Shown one piece after another: positions 52,063 to 60,539 of a stretch of 64,000 nt of DNA. Source of the DNA: Modestobacter versicolor (GTDB lineage: Bacteria > Actinomycetota > Actinomycetes > Mycobacteriales > Geodermatophilaceae). Numbering within the stretch: position 1 is the first letter of the stretch; each line of letters starts with the position of its first letter. Made by a program: the position numbers and the translations under genes. The notes under the pieces were generated by a model. The model had not been told where the DNA came from, ran no database searches, and saw only the letters and a program-made list of their open reading frames with translations. The stretch spans positions 2,418,001-2,482,000 of the forward strand of contig NZ_JACIBU010000001.1 in the NCBI RefSeq assembly GCF_014195485.1, written 5' to 3'.

Positions 52063-52881
52063 TCAGCGCAGCGTGGCGAAGGCGACGGCGGCCGCGGCGG
52101 CCACCCCGAGCGAGTCCACGCCGCTGCGCATCGGGATCCGGGCGCGCACCTGGGCCGCCTGCTGGGCCTCCCGGGTGAGCCCCGGCCCCTCGGCCCCCAG
52201 CAGCACCGCCGTGCGCGGGTGCGCCCGCGGGTCGACGTCGGTGAGGTCCACGGCGTCCTCGGCCGGGGTGAGCGCCACCGTCCGGTAGCCCGCGTCGTGC
52301 AGCCGGTCCAGGCCACCGGGCCAGTCGCCGAGCACCGCGATCGGCAGCGTCAGCACGTGGCCCATGGACACCCGCACGCAGCGCCGGTACAGCGGGTCGG
52401 CGCAGTGCGGGTCGAGCAGCAGCGCGTCGATGCCGAGCGCCACCGCCGACCGCGCGATCGACCCGATGTTCTCGTGGTCGTTGAGGCCCTCCAGCACGGC
52501 CAGCCGGCGCGGTGCCGCCGGGTCGGGCCCGCTGATCAGCGCGTCCAGGTCCGGCGCGGGCAGCCGGTCGGCCGAGGCCAGCACGCCCCGGGTCAGCCGG
52601 AAGCCGATCACCTCGGAGAGCACCCACTTGTCCGCCTCGTAGGCGGCCACCCCGGGGGGCAGGTCCAGGGCGGAGACCCGGCCGGGGATGCCGAAGACGG
52701 CGCGCACCGGGTACGGCGAGGCGAGCAGCCGCTCCACCGCCGGCACGCCCTCCACGATGACCGGCCCGGTGCCGCGCGCGGTGCCCGCGGGCCGGTCGCC
52801 GGCGTGCAGGTCGCGGAAGTCGGCGACCCGCTCGTCGCCCGGGTCGGTGATCAGCTCGGGCGCAGGCACGGCGACGATCAT
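52063..52881 (-). CDS. TrmH/SpoU-family RNA 2'-O-methyltransferase
   Basis: 272 residues. N-terminal substrate-binding domain (GPVIVEGVPAVERLLAS) and C-terminal SPOUT knot with the three motifs: GLNDHENIGSIARSAVALG (motif 1), AVLLGAEGPGLTREA (motif 2) and RIPMRSGVDSLGVAAAAAV (motif 3). It methylates ribose in rRNA or tRNA; the target is not identifiable. ATG at 52881. It converges on the stress-protein gene across a hairpin and is divergent from the oxidase gene. Confidence 0.92.
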   Translation of the reverse strand: MIVAVPAPELITDPGDERVADFRDLHAGDRPAGTARGTGPVIVEGVPAVERLLASPYPVRAVFGIPGRVSALDLPPGVAAYEADKWVLSEVIGFRLTRGVLASADRLPAPDLDALISGPDPAAPRRLAVLEGLNDHENIGSIARSAVALGIDALLLDPHCADPLYRRCVRVSMGHVLTLPIAVLGDWPGGLDRLHDAGYRTVALTPAEDAVDLTDVDPRAHPRTAVLLGAEGPGLTREAQQAAQVRARIPMRSGVDSLGVAAAAAVAFATLR

Positions 52882-52981
52882 CCCCGCCGCTCCCCCGGCC
52901 GCGGCCGGGCACCCCGCGAGACGTCAGACCCCGGGGCGCCTCGCCGCGCGCCATCCCGTCGTGCCCCGCAGGATCGGCGAC

Positions 52982-53932
52982 GTGGACAACGAGGGCACGA
53001 CGATCGTCGTGGGCGGCGGGATCTCCGGCGTGGCCTGCGCCCGGGCACTGGCCGGTGCGGGCCGGCCGGTGCGGCTGGTCGACCGGGGGCGCCGGCTCGG
53101 CGGGCGGATGGGCGGGCGCACCCTGCACGGCCGGGTGGTCGACCTCGGCGCGTCCTACCTGACCGCCGGCGAGGGGTCGCCCTTCGCCCCGGTCGTGGCC
53201 GGCTGGGTCGAGCGCGGCCTGGCCCGGCCGTGGACCGACACCTTCGCCGTCGCCGGTCCCGGCGGCATCGAGCGGACGACGACCGGGCCGGTGCGGTACG
53301 GCACGGCCGGTGGGCTGCGCAGCCTGGTGGTCGACCTGGCCACCGGCCTCGACGTGCAGCTCGAGCGCACGGTCCAGGCCGTGACCCCGGGCCCCCGGGT
53401 CGACGGCGAGCCGGCGGCGGCCGTCGTGCTGGCGATGCCCGACCCGCAGGCCGATCGCCTGGTGGGCACGCCGGAGGGGGCCGCCGACGCCGGCTGGCAG
53501 CCCTCGCTGTCCGTGGCCCTGGGCTGGCCCGACCGCCGCTGGCCGGCGGACCTGCACGGCGTCTTCGTGCACGACTCCCCGGTGCTGGAGTGGCTGGCCG
53601 ACGACGGCGACCGGCGCGGCGACGGCGCCCCGGTCCTGGTCGCGCACACCACCCCGGCCCTCGCCGCCGAGCACCTCGACGACCCCGACGGCGCGGCCCC
53701 CGCGGTGGTGGCGGCGGTCCGGGCCCTGCTCGGCATCGACGCCGACCCGCAGTGGACGCACGTGCACCGCTGGACGTTCGCCAAGCCGGCCGAGCCGCGG
53801 TCGGCGCCCTTCGGCCTCGACGCCGGGATCGGCCGCTGCGGCGACGGCTGGTCGGCCCCGTCGAAGGTGGAGAGCGCCTGGCGGTCCGGTGACGCGCTCG
53901 GCCGGGAGCTGGCCGGGCAGCTGCCGGGCTGA
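52982..53932 (+). CDS. FAD-dependent amine oxidase/renalase-like protein
   Basis: 316 residues. FAD-binding motif TIVVGGGISGVACARALAGAG (about 7-27), followed by GRRLGGRMGGRTLHGRVVDLGASYLT, the renalase/amine-oxidase second motif. The C-terminal KVESAWRSGDALGREL closes the FAD fold. Shorter than classical amine oxidases and close to renalase-type proteins, which oxidise isomeric forms of NAD(P)H; that activity is only suggested. GTG at 52982. Confidence 0.87.
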   Translation: MDNEGTTIVVGGGISGVACARALAGAGRPVRLVDRGRRLGGRMGGRTLHGRVVDLGASYLTAGEGSPFAPVVAGWVERGLARPWTDTFAVAGPGGIERTTTGPVRYGTAGGLRSLVVDLATGLDVQLERTVQAVTPGPRVDGEPAAAVVLAMPDPQADRLVGTPEGAADAGWQPSLSVALGWPDRRWPADLHGVFVHDSPVLEWLADDGDRRGDGAPVLVAHTTPALAAEHLDDPDGAAPAVVAAVRALLGIDADPQWTHVHRWTFAKPAEPRSAPFGLDAGIGRCGDGWSAPSKVESAWRSGDALGRELAGQLPG

Positions 53933-53998
53933 CCCGACCGGCGAGCACCACCCGGCTCTGACGCGCACCGCGCAGCCGGGCGTCTTGCGCTGCCTCAG

Positions 53999-54036
53999 CA
54001 ACTCATCTAGCGTTGAGTTCATCACCCGTTGAGTTG
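53999..54036. promoter_or_regulatory. Putative TetR operator upstream of the ABC-2 operon
   Basis: AACTCA (54000-54005) and TGAGTT (54014-54019) form an inverted repeat with 8-base spacer; a further TGAGTTG (54030-54036) extends the array. On the minus strand AACTCAACG occurs twice, 16 bases apart. The array ends 13 bases before the ATG of the operon that also encodes a TetR regulator, as expected for autorepression. Confidence 0.65.
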
Positions 54037-54049
54037 CTGGGAGGCCGTC

Positions 54050-54772
54050 ATGGACGCCGCTGTCACCGTCACCGACCTGGTCGTGCACCGCGGTGCGCGC
54101 CGGGTCCTGCACGAGGTGGGCTGCACCGTCCCGGCGGGCCGGGTCACCGGCCTGCTGGGTCCGAGCGGCAGCGGGAAGAGCACGCTGATGCGCGCGGTCG
54201 TCGGCGTGCAGCAGGTGCAGTCCGGCGAGGTCACCGTGCTCGGCCGGCCGGCCGGCGCCGCCGACCTGCGCTCCAGGGTCGGCTACGTCACCCAGGCGCC
54301 CAGCGTCTACGCCGACCTGACCGTGCGGGAGAACGCCCGCTACTTCGCCGCCCTGTACGGGCGGGGCACCGCGGCGGCCGACGCCGCGGTCGCCGACGTC
54401 GGGCTGTCCGAGGCGGCCGGCCAGCTGGTCGAGGACCTCTCCGGCGGCCAGCGGGGGCGGGCGTCGCTGGCCTGCGCGCTGGTCGCCGAGCCCGAGCTGC
54501 TGGTGCTCGACGAGCCGACCGTCGGCCTGGACCCGGTGCTGCGGGTGGAGCTGTGGAGCCGGTTCCACGCCCTCGCGGCGGCCGGGACGACGCTGGTCGT
54601 GTCCAGCCACGTGATGGACGAGGCCGCCCGCTGCGACCGGTTGCTGCTGCTGCGCGAGGGCCGGCTGCTCAGCGACTCCACGCCCGCGGAGCTGCGCGCC
54701 CGCACCGGCACCGACGACCTGGAAGAGGCGTTCCTGGCGCTCGTCCGGGAGACGCAGGAGGTGGCGGCGTGA
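54050..54772 (+). CDS. ABC transporter ATPase (DrrA-like)
   Basis: 240 residues. Walker A GPSGSGKSTL (about 36-45), signature LSGGQRGRASLACAL, Walker B LLVLDEPTVGLDP and switch histidine in VVSSHVMDEA. The DrrA/CcmA type of ATPase, used by two-component drug or lipid exporters. ATG at 54050 with GGGAGG seven bases upstream; this start follows the operator array. Stop overlaps the permease GTG. Confidence 0.92.
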   Translation: MDAAVTVTDLVVHRGARRVLHEVGCTVPAGRVTGLLGPSGSGKSTLMRAVVGVQQVQSGEVTVLGRPAGAADLRSRVGYVTQAPSVYADLTVRENARYFAALYGRGTAAADAAVADVGLSEAAGQLVEDLSGGQRGRASLACALVAEPELLVLDEPTVGLDPVLRVELWSRFHALAAAGTTLVVSSHVMDEAARCDRLLLLREGRLLSDSTPAELRARTGTDDLEEAFLALVRETQEVAA

Positions 54773-55536
54773 CCACCGCGCTGAGCCCCGCGCTGACCAC
54801 CGCCACGGCCGGCCGGGTGCTGCGCCAGCTGCGGCACGACCACCGCACCGTGGCGATGATGCTGGTGCTGCCCAGCGCCCTGCTCGGGCTGCTGTACCTG
54901 GTCTGGGCCGACGTGCCGACCCCGCCCGAGGCGCCCGAGGTGTTCGACCGGATCGGTCTCACCATGCTCGGGGTCTTCCCGTTCGTGGTGATGTTCCTGG
55001 TCACCAGCATCGCGATGCTGCGCGAGCGCACCTCGGGCACCCTCGAGCGGCTGCTCACCACGCCGCTGTCCCGGCCCGACCTGCTGCTCGGCTACGGCGC
55101 CGCCTTCGGGCTCGCCGCGACGGTGCAGGCGCTGGTCACGGTGACGGTCGCGACCACGGTGTACGACCTGGACGTCGCCGGCCCGCTGGCCCTCGTCGTG
55201 CTGATCGCGGTGGTCGACGCCGTGCTCGGGGTGGCCCTGGGCCTGCTCGCCAGCGCCTTCGCCCGCAGCGAGTTCCAGGCCGTGCAGTTCATGCCGGTGG
55301 TCGTGCTGCCGCAGTTCTTCCTGTGCGGGCTGCTGGTGCCGCGCGAGCAGCTGGCCGGCTGGCTGCAGGCGGTCAGCGACGCCCTCCCGCTGACCTACGC
55401 CGTCGAGGCCCTGCAGGAGGTCGGCCGCTCCCCCGAGGCGACGGGCACCATGTGGGTCGACGTCGGCGTCGTCGCCGGCGCCGCGCTGCTGGCCCTCGGG
55501 CTGGCGGCGGCCACCCTGCGGAGGAGGACCAGCTGA
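54769..55536 (+). CDS. ABC-2 type permease (DrrB-like)
   Basis: 255 residues with six transmembrane helices and the ABC-2 signature in FLCGLLVPREQLAGWLQAVSDALPLTYAVEAL. ERTSGTLERLLTTPLSRPDLLLGY is the conserved cytoplasmic loop. Exports the substrate recognised by the downstream TetR regulator, probably a lipophilic toxin. GTG overlaps the ATPase stop; its own stop overlaps the CTG start of the TetR gene. Confidence 0.9.
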   Translation: MTTALSPALTTATAGRVLRQLRHDHRTVAMMLVLPSALLGLLYLVWADVPTPPEAPEVFDRIGLTMLGVFPFVVMFLVTSIAMLRERTSGTLERLLTTPLSRPDLLLGYGAAFGLAATVQALVTVTVATTVYDLDVAGPLALVVLIAVVDAVLGVALGLLASAFARSEFQAVQFMPVVVLPQFFLCGLLVPREQLAGWLQAVSDALPLTYAVEALQEVGRSPEATGTMWVDVGVVAGAALLALGLAAATLRRRTS

Positions 55537-56171
55537 GCCAGCCCGCACGCCGCGCCCGGCCCACCGGGCGCCGGCCCGGCAACCCCGACACCCGGGAGGC
55601 GGTGCTCGCCGCGGCGCGCACCGCCTTCGCCGAGAAGGGGTTCGACGGCGCCTCCATCCGGGTCATCGCCACCGCGGCCGGCGTCGACCCGGCGCTGGTG
55701 CACCACTACTTCGGCAGCAAGGACAAGCTCTTCCTGGCCGCGATCGAGGCTCCCGCCGACCCGGCGGACCTGCTGCCCGAGCTGCTGGCCGGCGGGACGG
55801 CGGACCTCGGCGCCAACGTCGTCCGGCTGCTGCTGCGGGTCTGGGACGGCCCCGCGCGCGCCGCCGGGCTCGCGCTGGTGCGCTCGGCGGTCAGCAACGA
55901 GTGGGCCGCCCGGCTGCTCCGCGAGTTCCTGGTGTCCCAGGTCCTGCGGCGGGTGGTCGGCACGCTGGGCCTCTCCCCGGCCGAGGCCCAGGCACGCGGC
56001 TCCCTGGTGGCCTCCCAGCTGATCGGGGTGGTGATGGGCCGCTACGTGCTGCAGGTGGAACCGCTCGCCTCCGCCTCCGCCGACGAGCTGGCCGCGGCCG
56101 TCGGGCCCACCGTCCAGCGATACCTGACCGGCGACGTCGACCTGCGCGGGATGGTGCCGGGCACCCCTTAG
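55533..56171 (+). CDS. TetR-family transcriptional regulator (apparent CTG start)
   Basis: 212 residues. HTH at about 20-65 (REAVLAAARTAFAEKGFDGASI, then HHYFGSKDKLFLAAI), C-terminal ligand domain of the TetR_C_17-like kind (ARLLREFLVSQVLRRVVG, then GVVMGRYVLQVEPLA). No ATG, GTG or TTG lies between the upstream gene's end and the HTH except one inside the HTH region; CTG at 55533, overlapping the permease TGA (CTGA) and six bases after GGAGGA, is the best start. It probably represses its own operon through the TGAGTT array. Confidence 0.88.
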   Translation: MSQPARRARPTGRRPGNPDTREAVLAAARTAFAEKGFDGASIRVIATAAGVDPALVHHYFGSKDKLFLAAIEAPADPADLLPELLAGGTADLGANVVRLLLRVWDGPARAAGLALVRSAVSNEWAARLLREFLVSQVLRRVVGTLGLSPAEAQARGSLVASQLIGVVMGRYVLQVEPLASASADELAAAVGPTVQRYLTGDVDLRGMVPGTP

Positions 56172-56183
56172 GCTCTCGCCTCG

Positions 56184-56927
56184 ATGAGCGGTCCGGAGGC
56201 ATTCGAGTTCGCCGCCGACCCGTTGGCCGACCCGGTCTTCGGCGCCGCCTCCGCGGAGCAGCCGGCGGCGGTCTGCCGCGGCGTCGGCAAGACCTACCGG
56301 ACGGCGAGCGAGTCGGTGCCGGCGCTGGTCGACGTCTCGCTGTCGATCCCGCGCGCCCGGGTCACCGTCGTCGTCGGGCCGTCCGGGTCGGGGAAGTCCT
56401 CGCTGCTGCGGTTGCTGGCCTGCATCGACTCCCCCGACACCGGCGAGGTGCTCGTCGCCGGGCAGCGCGTCGACCGGCTGCGGCCGCGGGCCCGCCGACG
56501 GTTGCGGCAGCGCCAGGTCGCCTACCTGTTCCAGCGCCCCGGCGAGAACCTGCTCCCCTACCTCGACGCGGTCGCCCAGGTCCGGCTGGCCGCCTCGCTG
56601 CGCGGCGCCCCGGTCACCGAGAGCGCGGCGCTGGACCTGCTCGACCGGCTCGGGCTCCGCGAGCGCGCCGACCACCTGCCCGGGCAGCTCTCCGGCGGGG
56701 AGCAGCAGCGGCTGGCCGTGGCCTGCGGCGTCGTCGGCGACCCGGCCCTGGTGGTCGCCGACGAGCCCACCGCGGAGCTCGACACCGCCGCGGCCGAGCG
56801 GGTGCTGACGGCGATGGAGGACCTCGCCCAGGCCGGCGTCGGCTTCGTCCTCTCCTCCCACGACCCCCGGGTGATGGCGATCGCCGACGGCTTCGTCCGG
56901 CTCGACCACGGCCGGCTGGTCCCGTGA
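56184..56927 (+). CDS. ABC transporter ATPase 1 of FtsX-type system
   Basis: 247 residues. A 35-residue N-terminal extension (EAFEFAADPLADPVF) precedes the ATPase: Walker A GPSGSGKSSL, signature LSGGEQQRLAVACGV, Walker B LVVADEPTAELD and switch histidine in LSSHDPR. MacB/LolD-type. ATG at 56184. Its stop overlaps the second ATPase gene (GTGA), and both precede one FtsX-type permease. Confidence 0.9.
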   Translation: MSGPEAFEFAADPLADPVFGAASAEQPAAVCRGVGKTYRTASESVPALVDVSLSIPRARVTVVVGPSGSGKSSLLRLLACIDSPDTGEVLVAGQRVDRLRPRARRRLRQRQVAYLFQRPGENLLPYLDAVAQVRLAASLRGAPVTESAALDLLDRLGLRERADHLPGQLSGGEQQRLAVACGVVGDPALVVADEPTAELDTAAAERVLTAMEDLAQAGVGFVLSSHDPRVMAIADGFVRLDHGRLVP

Positions 56928-57610
56928 CCGGGCGGCGGCAGCCGGCCGGCGGCCTGGCCGGGGTCGGCCTGGTCAAGCGCTTCGCCCGCGGCTCGGAGAC
57001 CGTCACCGCGCTGGCGGGGGTCGACCTGCGGGTGGACGCCGGGGAGTTCGTCGCGCTCGTCGGCCCGTCCGGCTCGGGCAAGAGCACCCTGCTGGCGCTG
57101 CTCTGCGGCTGGGAGACCCCCGACGAGGGCGAGCTGTCCTACCTCGGCCCGCTCGCCGACCGCCGTCCGGAGACGCTCGGCTGGCGCAACCTCGCGCTGG
57201 TGCCGCAGGCGCTGGGGCTGGTCACCGACCTCAGCCTGGCCGACAACGTGCTGCTGCCGGCCCGGCTGCGCCGGACGCACGCGGCCGCCCGGTCGCGGGC
57301 CGACGCGCTGCTGGCCGACTTCGGGCTCACCCACCTGGCCGACCGCTACCCGCACCAGGCCTCGCTCGGCGAGCAGCAGCGGGCCGCCGTGGCCCGGGCG
57401 CTGCTGCTGCGCCCCGCGGTGCTGCTGGCCGACGAGCCCACCGCCCACCAGGACCGCGGGCACGCCGACCGGCTGCTGGACGCCGTGGTCGACGCCGCCC
57501 GCGAGGGATCGGCGGTGCTGATCGCCACCCACGACGAGCTGGCCTGGTCCCGCGCCGACCGGGTGCTGTCGATGCGCGACGGCGTGATCACCGAGGGGCG
57601 GCCCCGGTGA
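56924..57610 (+). CDS. ABC transporter ATPase 2 of FtsX-type system
   Basis: 228 residues. Walker A GPSGSGKSTLL, Walker B VLLADEPTAHQD and switch histidine in IATHDE are present, but the signature motif reads ASLGEQQRAAV where LSGGEQQR is expected, and the D-loop is AHQD instead of AxLD. Such changes suggest the second, weaker site of a heterodimer with ATPase 1. GTG overlaps the ATPase 1 stop. The stop leads into the triplicated linker. Confidence 0.9.
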   Translation: MTGRRQPAGGLAGVGLVKRFARGSETVTALAGVDLRVDAGEFVALVGPSGSGKSTLLALLCGWETPDEGELSYLGPLADRRPETLGWRNLALVPQALGLVTDLSLADNVLLPARLRRTHAAARSRADALLADFGLTHLADRYPHQASLGEQQRAAVARALLLRPAVLLADEPTAHQDRGHADRLLDAVVDAAREGSAVLIATHDELAWSRADRVLSMRDGVITEGRPR

Positions 57611-57832
57611 GCGAGCTCACCCATGAGCTCAGCAGCCCGGCTCACCGTCCCGACGAGCGCCAGCGAGGAGGCACGGTGAGCGAGCTCGCGAGCTCACCCA
57701 TGAGCTCAGCAGCCCGGCTCGCCGTCCCGACGAGCGCCAGCGAGGAGGCCCGGTGAGCGAGCTCGCGAGCTCACCCATGAGCTCAGCAGCCCGGCTCGCC
57801 GTCCCGACGAGCGCCAGCGAGGAGGCACGGTG
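57607..57832 (+). repeat. Triplicated intergenic linker (L3) with mini reading frames
   Basis: Three direct tandem copies start at 57607, 57676 and 57753 (unit lengths 69, 77 and 77). Each runs from a GTGAGCGAGCTC start through GCCAGCGAGGAGG to the next GTGA. Copies 2 and 3 differ by a single base or so; copy 1 lacks 8 bases near its start. Unit 3 encodes a 25-residue peptide (VSELASSPMSSAARL, then AVPTSASEEAR) whose TGA overlaps the permease GTG; unit 1 reads in frame into unit 2. Each unit carries GAGGAGG before the next start. Confidence 0.85.
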
Positions 57833-60502
57833 AGCAGGCCGCCGCTGTGGCGGCTGGCGCCGTGGACCCGGGCGCCGCTGCTCGGGCTCCGCCAGCCGGC
57901 CGCCGTCCTGGCGGTGCTGGTGACCAGCGCGATCCTGGCCTGCGCGGTCGCCTCCGCACCCTTGTTCCTGTCCTCCGCCCGCTCGGCGGCCCTGCAGCAG
58001 CAGCTCGGCGACGCCTGCGCCGAGGTGGGCTGGGGCCAGATCGGCGCCGGCGTCCAGCTGAGGGACCAGAACGGGGTCTCCCGCGGCACCCGCTTCGACG
58101 CCGCCGAGACCGACGCCGCGCTGGCGGACGCCTGGTCCGGGGCCGGTCGCCCCGGCAGCCGGCTGGTGCTGGCCACCGGGATCATCGGCACCACCGACAA
58201 CGGCCCGGACGCGGCCCTGGTGCGCGACCGGGCGGGCGTGCCGCTGCAGATCCCCGGCTCGCTCTTCTACCGCCCCGACGCCCTCGCGCACGTCGACCGG
58301 GTCGAGGGCGGGGACGCCGACGGCGTGTGGCTGCCGGTGGGCTACGCCCGCGGCGGCGGCGTGCAGGTGGGCGACCTGATCGAGGTCGGCGGCACCCCGG
58401 TGACCGTGGCCGGGCTCTACACCGACCTGTGGGCCACCACGCCCGACTCCTCGTGGTGCGACTACCGGGTGCTCTACGCCAACGACACCAACGCCAACAC
58501 CCCGCCGCCGGCGCTGCTGCTCGCCACCGACGTGGCCACCTTCGACGCGCTGGCCGGCGGCTTCTCGGTCGTCACGGCACTGCGCCAGGTACCGGTGACG
58601 GCGGCCGACCAGTCGGTGTCCGACGCCCGCGCGCTGCTGGCCGAGCAGGACAGCGCGCAGCAGCGGGTCGCCCTGCCGCCCTACGAACCGCTCCCCAACG
58701 TCCGGCTGCCCGCCGCCGTGGCACGGGCCGAGCTGGTCGAGTCCGGGCTGCGCGGGCCGGTCGTGCCGGTCGCCGTCGCCGGCGCGCTGCTCGCCCTGGT
58801 CCTGGTCGCCGCGGCCGGCAGCTTCTGGGCCGACCGGCGGGCGACCGAGGTGCGGCTGCTGGCCGCCCGCGGGGTCGGACCGGTGCCGCTGGCCGGCAAG
58901 GCGGCGCTCGAGCTGGGGCTGCCCGCGCTGGCCGGCGCCGCGGTCGGCTGGGCCGCGGCGCGGCTGCTGACCGCCGGGATCGGCCCGGCCGACGACCTCG
59001 ACCCGGGCGCCACCACCGCCGCCCTCGTCTCCGCCGTCGCCGCCTTCGTGGTCGGCCTCGGGGCGGCGGCTGCCGTCGCCGGGCTGCGCGCCCGGGGCAC
59101 CGCGGAACGCCCGCTCGGGGCCGCGCCGCGCTGGCCGGCGCGGGTGCCCTGGGAGCTCGCGCTGCTGCTGGGCGCCGGCTGGTGCTGGCTGCTGCTGCAG
59201 ACCCGCGACGCCGTGGTCAGCGAGGGCGGGGTCGCCCAGGTCAACGGGCTGCTGGTGGCGTTCCCGCTGCTCGCGATCGCCGGGGCCGCGGTGCTGCTGG
59301 GCCGGCTGGTGACCGGCCTGCTGCCCCGGCTGCGGCGGTGGGCCGGGCGCCGCTCCCCCGCCGTGTTCCTCGCCGTCAACCGGCTCACCGCCGCCCGGCT
59401 GGCCACCGCGACGCTGCTGGTCGCCGTGACGCTGCCGGTGGCCGTGCTCGGCTACACGGCGACCCTGACCGCCAGCGCGCAGCAGACGCTGGAAGCCAAG
59501 GTCGGGGTGCAGATCGGGGCCACCCGGGCGGTGCAGACGCTCTCCCGGTTCGACCCCACCCCGGCCATCGACGCCGCCGGCACCTTCGTCGTCCGCTACG
59601 AGGGCAGCGCCGCCGCGCCCGACGGCGAGGGCGACAGCGCGGGCCGGGTCGACGTCCAGGTGCTCGCCGTCGACCCCGACGACTTCGCCGGCACCGCCTT
59701 CTGGGACGGCTCGTTCGCCGACCAACCGCTGCCCGAGCTGCTGGCCGCGCTGGACGGGCCGGACGTCGACGGCCGGCTGCCGGTCGTCGCGGCCGGGCTG
59801 CCCGCCGGCGACCCGGACCTGCGGCTGGGCCGCACGGAGGTGCCGGCCGAGGTCGTGGCGACCGCCCGGGTGCTGCCCGGTCGCCGCACCGACGCCCCGG
59901 TCGTGCTCGTCGCGGCCGACCGGCTGCCCGAGATCACCCGCAACGCGGGCGCCGCCCGCGCCGCGGAGATCTGGACCAACGGCGAGCTGGCACCGGCTGT
60001 CGAGGCGCTCACCGAGGCCGGGGGCGTGCGCTCCCGCGTGCTGGAGCCCGCCGGGGTGCAGCAGGCGGCGAACTTCCTCGGCATCACCTGGACCTTCGGC
60101 TACCTCTCGGCACTGGCGGTCTTCGTCGGCGTCATCGCCGTGGGCGGCCTGCTGCTGTACCTGGAGGCGAGGTCCCGCAGCCGGGTGTCGGGCTACGTGA
60201 TGGCCCGGCGGCTGGGGCTCACCCGGGCCGCGCACCTGCGGTCGCTGCTCGTCGAGCTCGGCGGGGTCGCGGTGGCCGGCATCCTGCTCGGCGGCGCGCT
60301 CGCCGCCGGTGCCGTCGCCCTGGTCTACCGCCGGCTGGACGTCGACCGGGTGCGCCCGCCCACCCCGCTGCTGGACGTGCCCGCCCCGGCGCTGGCGCTC
60401 AGCGCCGTGGTCGTGGTCGTCGTCGCGGGGCTGGCCGCGCTGTACGCCCAGCGGGCCGCCGACCGGGCCGACCCGGCGACGGTGCTGCGCCAGGACGCCT
60501 GA
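57830..60502 (+). CDS. FtsX-like permease of MacB/LolE type
   Basis: 890 residues. An N-terminal helix (about 22-44) is followed by an extracytoplasmic domain (about 45-300), then a first FtsX helix bundle (about 310-420), further helices to about 560, a second extracytoplasmic domain (about 560-735) and a final FtsX bundle (about 745-885). This ten-helix double arrangement matches large actinobacterial permeases that work alone with their ATPases. GTG at 57830 follows GAGGAGG in linker unit 3. Substrate unknown. Confidence 0.88.
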   Translation: MSRPPLWRLAPWTRAPLLGLRQPAAVLAVLVTSAILACAVASAPLFLSSARSAALQQQLGDACAEVGWGQIGAGVQLRDQNGVSRGTRFDAAETDAALADAWSGAGRPGSRLVLATGIIGTTDNGPDAALVRDRAGVPLQIPGSLFYRPDALAHVDRVEGGDADGVWLPVGYARGGGVQVGDLIEVGGTPVTVAGLYTDLWATTPDSSWCDYRVLYANDTNANTPPPALLLATDVATFDALAGGFSVVTALRQVPVTAADQSVSDARALLAEQDSAQQRVALPPYEPLPNVRLPAAVARAELVESGLRGPVVPVAVAGALLALVLVAAAGSFWADRRATEVRLLAARGVGPVPLAGKAALELGLPALAGAAVGWAAARLLTAGIGPADDLDPGATTAALVSAVAAFVVGLGAAAAVAGLRARGTAERPLGAAPRWPARVPWELALLLGAGWCWLLLQTRDAVVSEGGVAQVNGLLVAFPLLAIAGAAVLLGRLVTGLLPRLRRWAGRRSPAVFLAVNRLTAARLATATLLVAVTLPVAVLGYTATLTASAQQTLEAKVGVQIGATRAVQTLSRFDPTPAIDAAGTFVVRYEGSAAAPDGEGDSAGRVDVQVLAVDPDDFAGTAFWDGSFADQPLPELLAALDGPDVDGRLPVVAAGLPAGDPDLRLGRTEVPAEVVATARVLPGRRTDAPVVLVAADRLPEITRNAGAARAAEIWTNGELAPAVEALTEAGGVRSRVLEPAGVQQAANFLGITWTFGYLSALAVFVGVIAVGGLLLYLEARSRSRVSGYVMARRLGLTRAAHLRSLLVELGGVAVAGILLGGALAAGAVALVYRRLDVDRVRPPTPLLDVPAPALALSAVVVVVVAGLAALYAQRAADRADPATVLRQDA

Positions 60503-60505
60503 CGG

Positions 60506-60536
60506 AGGACCCCCGCGCCCCGGCACGGGGGCCGTT
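60506..60536. repeat. Dispersed GC-rich hairpin element, short copy D
   Basis: GAGGACCCCCGCGCCCCGGCACGGGGGCCG begins three bases after the FtsX stop; arms CCCCCG (60510-60515) and CGGGGG (60526-60531). It is the short form of copies A-C and shares its core with copy E. It terminates against the converging thioesterase gene. Confidence 0.75.
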
Positions 60537-60539
60537 CCC

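Noticed and set aside
57607..57832. CRISPR array
   Set aside because: Three contiguous repeats of 69-77 bases with no unique spacers and no cas genes; they are linker duplications.
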